A stretch of DNA of 64,000 nucleotides from assembly GCA_905221605.1 (NCBI GenBank), contig CAJNDS010000269.1, forward strand, positions 618,767 through 682,766, in the 5' to 3' direction. The position numbers were made by a program, and so were the translations under genes. The notes under the pieces were generated by a model. The model saw nothing but the letters and a program-made list of their open reading frames with translations. It was not told the DNA's origin and ran no database searches. Origin of the DNA: Symbiodinium natans. Lineage: Eukaryota > Sar > Dinophyceae > Suessiales > Symbiodiniaceae. Shown piece by piece: positions 56,463-64,000 of the stretch (position 1 is its first letter; each line of letters begins with the position of its first letter).

Positions 56463-56572
56463 TAAACCCTAAACCCTAAACCCTAAAGCCTAAACCCTAA
56501 ACCCTAAACCCTAAACCCTAAACCCTAAACCCTAAACCCTAAACCCTAAACCCTAAACCCTAAACCCTAAAC
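56463..56572. repeat. Long CCCTAAA array
   Basis: About fifteen telomeric units, nearly pure. Confidence 0.95.
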
Positions 56573-57043
56573 CATTACCCTACTTATAAGTACACATGAA
56601 CCTCCATGTACACCGGACCAAGAAAGCAGGACTTCGAGCTCTCTGCAGGGTTTAGGATTTACGGTTTAGGGTTTAGGGTTTAGGCATAGGGTTTAGGGTT
56701 GAGGGTTTAGGGGTAATTAGGGTACTTATTTCGGGTTGAGGGTCTAGGGTTTGGGGTGCGTTTTTTACGTGTTTTTGGGTTGCAAGCATGACCAGGACCT
56801 GCATCTGTCATTTCCCGCCCACGCAGCTGAAGCCCTAACAACCCTAAAGACCCTATAAACCTACAAACCCTAAAAACCTTACAAACCCTGCATACCCTAT
56901 AAACCCTACAAACTCTGTAAACCCTATAAGCCTTTTAAACTCTATAAACCCTGTAAACCCTATAAACCCGGTACTCGCCCTGAAAACCCTACAAACCCTG
57001 TAAACCCTGTAACCCCTAAGCCCTGAACACCTCTGCGCTGAAG

Positions 57044-57180
57044 GATCCTGATTTTCGGCACGTACGTTGTTGACTACAAGTGGATGGTTCTCCCTCTGGC
57101 CCGGGCCACAGTTGACGTCCGCAGCACCAGTATTGCGCATGCTGACACCGCCGTTCCACGCGCAGGACCCTGGCGACGAG
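57044..57180 (+). CDS. Membrane-type candidate exon
   Basis: After GCTGAAG|G an open frame of about 45 codons starts ILIFGTYVVDYKWMVLPLAR, a hydrophobic segment with a hydrophilic tail. It could belong with the 54.3 and 55.9 kb exons to one multi-pass protein. The family is not recognised. Confidence 0.45.
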
Positions 57181-57531
57181 ACCCTAAACCCCAAACCCTA
57201 GACCGTACTTCCAGGGGCCTCGTCTTGCCCTCCAGATACTTGCTGATTCGCAGCCCTCTATGAGGTTTGCCGAGGCGTTATCACCAAGCGACACACATCC
57301 ACACGTAAAGTCTTCGTGCGGTGTACGACAAGACAGGGCAGAATAGGCATCGCCTGACGCCATGTGAGTTTCAGATGGCGCCCAGGAGGCCATGAGGGGG
57401 GGGGGGGACGGGGGCTAGATTCCTGCAGCTCGGCAGGTGAAGGCATGGGGTTTGGGTAGGTAACTTTGAACCCTTTCCCTTTTTGGGCTTATATTTAGCC
57501 TCAGCCCCTAAGTCGAAGGCCCAGACCGCGA

Positions 57532-58031
57532 GTGGACTCTGCTTGTAGCAAGAAGCTTCATGCCCCTCTCAGCTCCAGTGACTTGTGGAGCCGATCAGGC
57601 GACGCTGGTGCTGCTGTTGCTGCCATGCCTCATCCCCTACAGCAGAGTCTTCAGAAGCCGGCTCATCGGAGGAGGACCTCGCACTCGGAGGAAGACCTTC
57701 CTAGAGAAATGAACAGTGGCTATTCGAGGAGCTGTGGCCTCATAAGTTTCTCACTGAGGGACTCGAAACTAGAGAACTGACCCACCATGAAGACTGACAA
57801 GACTGGAATCTTGACCCTCATGCCCCAGATAAAGGGCAGAGTTTTTTGGGTTTTCGCAACGTTTCCGCAGATGCAAATTGGAATGTCAGGATGAGGATGA
57901 CTTCTGGCAAGAGTACGAGCGGAGGGAGTTCGACTCGTGACTTGCCCTGTGTCCAAGCCCAGTTCATTTTGAAGAAGCGTCATCGCCTCCCTCCCCATAG
58001 ATCTTCGGACAATGATGCGCGCGCGATCTAG
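57532..58031 (+). CDS. Candidate coding region, frame uncertain
   Basis: One frame is open 57532-57780 (HRRRTSHSEEDLPREMNSGY). Another piece, after GTCAG|G at about 57889, reads DEDDFWQEYERREFDS and stops. The base composition is coding-like and free of telomeric repeats. I cannot decide the frame and see no family. Confidence 0.3.
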
Positions 58032-58054
58032 GGGGTTTAGGGTTTAGGGAAAAG

Positions 58055-58066
58055 TGTTGGGGGGTG

Positions 58067-58098
<32 letters not shown>

Positions 58099-58166
58099 TG
58101 GGGGGGGCCCTGGGGGGGGGCCCTGGGGGGGGGCCCTGGGGGGGGGCCCGGGGCCGGGGGGGGCCA
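58055..58166. repeat. Poly-G tract with GGGCCCTGGGGGG units
   Basis: A run of over 30 near-uninterrupted Gs is followed by five or so GGGCCCTGGGGGG units. Sequence length here is unreliable in any assembly. The strand is strongly G-quadruplex-prone. Confidence 0.85.
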
Positions 58167-58304
58167 GGTAACCAAGGTTGCTAATAGGGTTCGAACGAAC
58201 ATCAGATCCTATGCCTTCAAGCCTAAACCTTCAACCCCAAACCCCACAACTCCTTCCCTAAGGCCCCTAAACCCTTAACCCTAAGCGCTAAGCCCTCCTC
58301 GCCA

Positions 58305-58398
58305 GGTTTGCCTTCCCTCCAGCCAAGCTGTGCCCAGCCTTGTGTGCCTCCACGAGGGCCACCAGCACTTCTGGGGACGAGGCCACAGACTGCACACA
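58305..58398 (+). CDS. Candidate exon, unassigned
   Basis: After TCGCCAG|G two frames are open up to a TAGGGTTTAGGG array, one reading FAFPPAKLCPALCASTRATS. The product is unknown. Confidence 0.35.
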
Positions 58399-59099
58399 TA
58401 GGGTTTAGGGTTTGGGGTTTAGGATTTAGGGTTTGGGGTTTATATATTTGGGGTTTAGGGTAGTTAGGGCTCAGGATGTAGGGTTTAGGGGTTCAAGCCT
58501 CGGGCTTAGGGTTCGGTTGCGGGCCTAGGGTTTGGGGCTTCGAATTTAGGCCTCTGCCCGTTTTACATCGAACGTCCGTAAGACCGTAAACTGCCCCGAA
58601 GCACAACGTATTTCGGGTTTGGGGTTTAGGGTTGAGGGTTCCGGCAACCCTAAACCCTAAACCCTAAACCCTTGCGGCTGGACTGGGCAGGATGAAGGAC
58701 TTCCGCGTCGGCGCTACCAGGGTCAGAAACATTGCCGGGAGCCCATTGTGAGGACCTGTTCATGGGTAGCGGCAAGTAGGCTTTTAAGTGGCCCTTCTGT
58801 ACACTTCATTGAGTTTATGTGTGTATATATATATATATGTATGGTAGAGCTATATACCTATCTTGAACCCCAAACCCTAATGAACCCGAAACCCTATGTG
58901 TACCTGCACCCATGAACCTTCAAGTATGTCAGCGACCCGAAGCCCTAAGCCCTAAACCCCTACACCGGCACGGCATGGCAGCTTCCCGCACGGGATTTGG
59001 AGTGCCTAAACCTTAAACCCTAAATCCACGTATCCTAGTCGAGGTTTAGGGTCTTTAGGGCTTATGTTGCGAGGCAGAGCCCTTATAACCTAAGCTCTA

Positions 59100-59465
59100 G
59101 AACCCGAAGCCCTACAGTAGAACCCTAAACCCTGTAGCCTAGAACCTACAGCCCTAGAATGAACCCTAAACCCTAGAACCTGTAACCCTAAACCCTAGAA
59201 CCGTACAGCCCTAAAGCCCTCCTAGAACCCTAAACCATAAAGCCCTAGAACACTGAACCCTATACCCCTAAACCCTAAACCCCTACAGCCCTAGAACCCT
59301 AGAACCCTAAAACCTAAACCCCCCGAAACCCTAGAACCCTAAACCCTAGAACCCTAGAACCCTAGAACCCTAGAACCCTAGAACCCTAGAACCCTAGAAC
59401 CCTAGAACCCTAGAACCCTAGAACCCTAAAACCCTAAACCCTAAACCCTAAACCCTAAACCCTAA
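59100..59465. repeat. CCCTAGAA variant array
   Basis: Degenerate CCCTA-based units (CCCTAGAA, CCCTACAG, CCCTAAA) include about eleven consecutive AACCCTAG octamers at 59333-59426. Confidence 0.85.
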
Positions 59466-59480
59466 GCTTGCGAGTGCAAG

Positions 59481-59539
59481 GCTGGGATGAAGCTGATGGC
59501 GCAGGCATCAAGGCCCACCCTTTCTACGGCTTTTGGGCG
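59481..59539 (+). CDS. AGC-kinase-like C-terminal exon
   Basis: After GCAAG|G it reads WDEADGAGIKAHPFYGFWA. The I-K-x-HPF(F/Y) motif marks the end of the catalytic domain in AGC-family protein kinases (G..eIKaHPFF..idW). No other kinase motif is seen nearby, so this rests on one motif. It may belong to an upstream gene or to the EDR2-C gene that follows. Confidence 0.45.
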
Positions 59540-60307
59540 TTAGGGTTTAGGGTTTAGGGCTTTTTGGGCGTTTGGGCGTTTGGGTTGAAGGTTTAGGGTG
59601 TTTAGGGTTTACAGGCTTAGGATTTTAGGGTTTAGGACTTAAGGGTTTGGGATTTTAGGGTTTAGGGTTTTAGGCTTCAGGGTTCAGGGCTTTCGGGTTT
59701 TAGGGTTTGAGGCTTGTAGGGCTTGAGTGGTTTCAGGGCTGTGGGCTTTCGGGCTAAAAAGGTTTTTGGCGCTTTTAGGTTCGGAGGTTGTGGGGGGTTT
59801 TAAAATGTAGGGCTTTGGGGCTCGAGGGTTTCAGGGTTTTAGGGCTTTAGGTCTTTTTTTAGGACACCGCTCGCCTTCGATCTGCAATGGTGGCAGCAGC
59901 GGGCTGCGGGCCACTTTAGCCATGTGAGGATGTGCAAGAAAGCTAGGGGGTTGCGTGTTGGGGCTGTTGGGGTTCAGGGTTTGGGGTTTAGTTAAAGGTC
60001 TTCCTTCGGACATGCCCGAAAACAATTTGCCCCTCAACCCCAAGCGTATCGCACTAGAACATGTCCAAAATTCCAGGGGGCTCGTGGGGGGGTAGGTACC
60101 TGGGGAGTCTTAGCGAGCCTTCGGGAGCAGTGGGGAGTATTAGGGAACATTGGGTTCCACTCTCCCTTTGAACTTCCCCCCTTAAGGACCCCAAACCCTA
60201 AACCCTAAACCCCAAACCCAAACCCCAAACCCCAAACCCCAAACCCCAAACCCTAAACCCCAAACCCTAAACCCTAAACCCCAAACCCCCCCATAATGGC
60301 TTGACAG

Positions 60308-60375
60308 GTGCGCGGCCCGAACTACTTGCACGATCGGAGGCGCAGCCTTCCAAAAACGAAGAGCTTGAAAGCCCG
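60308..60375 (+). CDS. EDR2-C exon a
   Basis: After CTTGACAG|G it reads VRGPNYLHDRRRSLPKTKS, the VRGxnYLxDkkK opening block of the domain. The donor is not certain; the frame stays open until a CCC TAA at about 60383. Confidence 0.75.
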
Positions 60376-63300
60376 CAAACCCTAAACCCTAAATCCCCAA
60401 GCCCTAAACCCTAAACCCTAAACCCTAAATCCCTAAGCCCTAAACCCTAGACCCGCAACGCCCCTGAGACCCCACACTCCCGCCCATGAACCCCGCAAAC
60501 TAGCCAGGCCCCAGACCCCAAACCCTAAGTTACGGCTAGGACCTGGAGTGGGCCCCTATTCCCTTTTTTTTAGGGTTTAGGTTCCCTTTTGAAGCCCGTT
60601 TAAACCAAAAAGGGCCACCTTTTTGTTCCTATCTATGTCACTCTTGGGTCTAGAAGGCCTTGAAGCCCGGCAAGGAAGTGCCAGACTGAGAGCCCAATGT
60701 TGGCACTGAGCTTCGTGGACGTCTTCCGTGGCAGGGACCGGGCGCAGTCTTGAGCCATCATGGAACAGTTTGTTGGGCTGTTAGGTTTAGGGTTTAGGGT
60801 TTAGGGTTTCAGGTTGGGGGGGTAGGGTTGAGGGTTTAGGCTTTTAGGGTTTAGGGTTTGGGGCTTAGGGGGTTACAGGGGTTGGGGTTTCGGGTTATCA
60901 GGGTTGGCAAAGTTGTTCGGTTTCAGGGGTTTATGGGGGGTTGGGGTTTAGGGTTCAGGGCTCATACAGTGGTATCCTTGGGAATTATGTGTTATAGCTG
61001 TTTATACAAACCCTAAACCCCAGACCCTAAGGAAAATGGGACATAGTGGGTTTTAGGGTTCTAAGGGAGTATTGTATAGGGAGTTAGGGGTCTCCCAATA
61101 TTTGGGTTCAGGGTTCATGGGGTTAGGGTTTAGGAATTGGGGTTTAGGGTTTAGTGTTAGCGTCTAGGGGTTTTGGGCTGTTTGGGCTTGATTGATGTTA
61201 GCGTTTGTGGGGGGAGGGGGGGTCTATGACAGTTCCTCCTTAGGGTTCAGGATTTAGGGTTTAGGGTGATGTCCTAGGCTAGCAAACTCCCGCCTCAGCT
61301 CTGATCCCGAAACCCTAAACCCTCAGCCCTAAACCCTAAAACCCTAAACCGCAGGATCTGGAGTGCTTTAGCCGCAGCCAAAGGTTTCACTTTCAAGGCC
61401 GGCAGCGGGGTTTGAGTTTGAGGTTCAACAGTTTAGGGCTTTAGGGTTTGAACCTTTAGGGCTTTAGGGTCCTAGATGTTTAACAGTTTATTAGGCTTAG
61501 GGCTTTTAGGGTTCGAACCTTTAGGGCTTTAGGGTCCTAGATCCTGGCGCCTTTGTTTTTTTTGGTAGCTTCCCCAAACCTCAGACCCTAGACCCTAAAC
61601 CCTAAACCCTAAACCCTAAACCCTAAACCCTGCAGCGCAGACCAGCCAAGCTTCTCGCTGATCCTGAACTTCCGCCTCCCGGACTCGCAGCTTGTGGCCT
61701 GCTGGTCCGTGCCCGAGGCCCCTTTCCGATGGCGGAGGGTTTAGGGTTCAGGGTGTAGGGTTTAGGGTTTAGGGTTTAGGGTTTAGGGTTTAGGTCTTCT
61801 AAGCCCCCACAATCTACCCTACCATGGCACTGTCAAGGGGTTATGGGTTATGGTCGCCCATCCTGGACAGAGGGAGAGCTAAGTGGCTCTTGTTCCTGTC
61901 TTTCTAGGGGTTCCAATATAAGGGTAGATGTGGCAACGGTTCGTACTATATCTTCATGTAGCAGTACCCATGACCCTCCAAGTATAAGCCAGAAACCAGA
62001 GTGCTAAATACCTCTTAATTTCAAATGCTTTTTCATGGTTTACAGGTTCTCTTGTAAGAAAACATGTCAAATTCAAGAGGAAGCCCTGTATATTCGTAGG
62101 TTCACTCCGCGGCCTAGTAAGGCCTGGATGGTCTTTACGGTACGGTCTAGGATTCCCAGTACGTAGTGCCCTTATTCCCCTTTTGGGGGTTTGGGTTCCC
62201 TTATAAACTCCTGTAAAGAAAGAAGGGCACCCTTGTTAATCCTAAGTCACGGGGCAGCTTGGGAGTTGTTCTGGTCTCTACACTGTACTTCTGGGCATTA
62301 GGCGAAGGCCTTTTCCATTTTAGAAGAGCGCGGTCGAGGGTTTAGGTTGGGATGCTCCCCCTTACGCCAACAGCCCCTAATAGGGATTCTAGTACCCCTA
62401 GTAGAATCCCTATTGAGGACTGTTGGATTCAGGGTTTAGGGTTCAGGGTTTAGGGTTCAGGGTTTAGGGTTTAGGGTTTAGGGTTTAGGGTTTAGGGTTT
62501 GGGTGTTAGCTGCTTTGCTTGGTCAGGACGCCGAGTGGCGGGAGTCGGCACAGGGCAAGCTCCTTCAGAGGCATCGGGCTCAGCAGTGGTGGCAAGGTCG
62601 TTTCGAACAGCTCCCTTATGTTTCTTGCTTAGCCAATAGTTGAACTTCAAACTTTTTGGGGTTTCCCTATTTAGTAGGAGAAATAAAGTTTAACCTTTTT
62701 CCGCTTGGTTGTTGGAGAAGTAAGGTTTGTTTTTTAAACCCCCACGGGAATATTAAAGCATGCGGTTTTAGTTACGGTTCTAAGGGAAGTATCGTCTTGG
62801 GGACTACCCAACACAAGGCTCTGCCACGATCGCCAAAAAAGTGCACACCTCTGGTTGTCAATGCAGCGCCGTTTCTGAAGGGCACCAACGGACGGTTGCT
62901 TTTTGGACCGCCCCCTTTTCTGCTGCCCTAAACCCCCCTCAAGCCTTCTAAACCACCTAAGCCCCCAAGGACCCCCCCCACCCTCTCTCAAACAAAAACA
63001 AACTAACAACCCCTCAGCCCCCCCCAAACCCTAAACCCGAAACCCTACACCCTAAACCCTAAACCCGAAAGCCCAGACCCCAGGTTCCTGCAAGAGATGG
63101 CCGCTCCCGAGCGTGACAAGCGCCTGGTGCTGAGGGGCCCAGGGGTTTAGGGTTTAGGGCAGTTTAGGGTTTAGTTTAGGGTTTAGGGTTTAGGGTTTAG
63201 GGTTTAGGGTTTAGGGTTTAGGATTTAGGGTTTAGGGTTTAGGGTTTAGGGTTTAGGGTTTAGGGATATTGGGATATTGGGGGGGCGTCCTCCGACCCCT

Positions 63301-63631
63301 TACTTCAGGAGCTTTGGGAGTTTGGGAGTTTAGGGTTTAGGGTTTAGGCCCCTTACTTTAGGAGGTTTAGGAGCTTTGGGAGCTGGAGGAGTTTTTAGGA
63401 GTTTTGGGAGTGTTAGGAGCTTTGGGAGTTTTAGGAGTTTCGGGAGCTTTAGGGAGTTTAGGGGATGTTGAGTACCAAGCTGTCCCCCTACACATCCCTC
63501 GAAGGGACTGATCTGGGGAGCTTAACTTCTGGGGAGCTTCACTCCCAAATTCTCTGCCGCGACGCGGCAAGCTGCAAGGCCTGAAGCTCATCGCGAGAGT
63601 TCTGGAGGGCTCCTTCATGCTGAAGCAGGCG
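60308..63631 (+). CDS. EDR2-C (DUF1336) domain protein, partial gene span
   Basis: Five exons match successive blocks of the EDR2 C-terminal domain, in the right order and on one strand: VRGPNYLHDRR (about 60308), DLECF (about 61355), FSLILNFRLPDSQLVACW (about 61640), RFLQEMAAPERDKRLVLRG (about 63084) and LKLIARVLEGSFMLKQAV (about 63579). The family consensus runs VRGpnYl.Dk.K, vDlf, f.lvvNlqlPg...lv.yf, rFl...d..R...fKlip.ivEGpw.vkqaVG. In plants EDR2 proteins are lipid-associated and carry PH and START domains upstream. Here the START or PH part and the C-terminus are not seen; the latter should lie beyond 64 kb. Confidence 0.75.
61355..61410 (+). CDS. EDR2-C exon b
   Basis: After CCGCAG|G it reads DLECFSRSQRFHFQGRQRG; DLECF fits the vDLF block. 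The fit is short. Alternatively a second frame (LAAAKGFTFKAGSG) is used. Confidence 0.45.
61636..61738 (+). CDS. EDR2-C exon c
   Basis: Between CCTGCAG and GGAGG|GTTTAGGG it reads FSLILNFRLPDSQLVACWSV, the lvvNlqlPg block with the following lv.yf strand. The donor is provided by the telomeric repeat. Confidence 0.75.
62350..62428. repeat. Inverted-repeat element family 'GATGTTCCCC', second copy
   Basis: It reads GATGCTCCCCCTTACGCCAA, CAGCCCCTAATAGGGATTCT, then an inverted AGAATCCCTATTGAGGACTG. The inner hairpin (TAGGGATTCTAGTACC and its complement) is stronger than in the 24.3 kb copy, but the outer right end is lost. Confidence 0.6.
63084..63144 (+). CDS. EDR2-C exon d
   Basis: Between CCCCAG|G and CCAGGG|GTTTAGGG it reads FLQEMAAPERDKRLVLRGPG, matching rFl...d..r..rlKli. 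The donor again lies in the telomeric repeat. Confidence 0.65.
63150..63265. repeat. TTTAGGG array in EDR2-C intron
   Basis: About sixteen telomeric units run directly from the donor of exon d. The matching CCCTAAA side of this intron is absent before exon e, which makes it an exception to the general layout. Confidence 0.9.
63579..63631 (+). CDS. EDR2-C exon e
   Basis: After CTGCAAG|G it reads LKLIARVLEGSFMLKQAV, matching fKLIPrivEGpwivkqaVG very closely. The end is at or near GGCG|GTGCCC. Confidence 0.78.
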
Positions 63632-63639
63632 GTGCCCTT

Positions 63640-64000
63640 TACCCTAAACCCTAAGCCCTAAACCCCAAACCCTAAACCCTAGGCCCTAGACCCTAGACCC
63701 TAAACCCTAAAATCTGTCCTAAGCGTAGAACCCCCCCCCTCTCAGCAACAGCACCAATCAAAACTTACTGGGATCATGACCCTAAACCCGCGTTCCCGAA
63801 TGCCCTACTAAGATCCAGCGAGCAACCCTATGGGTTTAGGGATTAGGGTTTAGGGTTCAGGGTTTAGGGTGTAGGGTTACTAAACGTACCTAAGGGTTTA
63901 GGGTGTATAGGGTTGAGGGTTTTAGGGTTTTTAGGGTTTTAGGGTTTAGGGTTTCCCTAAAAAACCCTAAAACCCTCAACCCTATACTTGAGGGTTTTAG
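63640..64000. repeat. Telomeric variants at the right edge
   Basis: CCCTAAA and CCCTAGA units (63640-63710) are followed by TTTAGGG variants (63834-63960), ending in an inverted AGGGTTTT/AAAACCCT stretch at 63905-64000. No exon can be supported here. Confidence 0.6.

Noticed and set aside
4441-64000. A true chromosome end, given the abundance of telomeric repeats.
   Set aside because: Arrays occur in both orientations along the whole span, are short, and are interrupted by exons and mobile elements; neither edge ends in a long uniform array.
1-64000. Spliced-leader (CCGTAGCCATTTTGGCTCAAG-type) relics, tRNA, rRNA and CRISPR arrays.
   Set aside because: Reading by eye I found no leader relic, no convincing cloverleaf and no rRNA segment; the regular arrays are satellites without unique spacers. 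A tRNAscan-SE and Infernal run would settle the RNA genes.

Overview
This window looks like dinoflagellate nuclear DNA. The reasons are the TTTAGGG-type telomeric repeat scattered through almost the whole sequence, GC-rich short exons separated by AT-richer repeat-filled introns, one well-supported intron that starts with GA instead of GT, and a Ty1/copia polyprotein of a kind I associate with dinoflagellates. The exact genus cannot be read from the sequence. There is no ordinary compact gene in most of the window: genes are broken into many small exons (about 30-400 bases; one reaches 972), so their boundaries below are approximate unless stated.

Layout. 1-3.7 kb: pyrimidine-rich, non-coding duplicated repeats with a nested inverted-repeat (foldback) insertion at about 281-801. 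3.7-6.4 kb: G-rich and telomere-variant satellites plus short inverted-repeat elements. 6.40-15.12 kb: a near-intact, recently inserted Ty1/copia LTR retrotransposon on the minus strand, with identical 204-bp LTRs and a TTAGG target-site duplication inside a telomeric array. Its pol reading frame carries a region resembling a 2-oxoglutarate/Fe(II) oxygenase upstream of the integrase. 15.1-20.3 kb: telomeric repeats with unassigned candidate exons. 20.3-23.14 kb (+): a gene fusing a THEP1/NTPCR-type nucleoside triphosphatase to seven RCC1 repeats; one of its introns is an inverted-repeat element flanked by a GACC duplication. 23.2-42.2 kb (+): a strongly fragmented ankyrin-repeat gene (or genes), about one repeat or half repeat per exon. 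42.5-45.15 kb: two intermingled tandem satellites. 45.3-58 kb (+): exons of an SPX-domain protein with consistent phases, an intronless ORF with a strong Kozak start at 48.8 kb, and several hydrophobic exons. 58-64 kb (+): an AGC-kinase-like exon and exons of an EDR2-C (DUF1336) protein that continues beyond the window.

The most striking organisation is that exon islands are repeatedly flanked on the left by CCCTAAA arrays and on the right by TTTAGGG arrays. The introns therefore begin with TTTAGGG (often supplying the GT donor as G|GTTTAGGG) and end with CCCTAAA just before the CAG acceptor, so their two ends are complementary. Alongside these are at least seven families of roughly 80-210 bp inverted-repeat elements in introns, which look like introners or MITEs. 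The retrotransposon landed in the same telomeric-repeat landscape. All recognisable host exons lie on the + strand, in keeping with the unidirectional gene clusters known in dinoflagellates.
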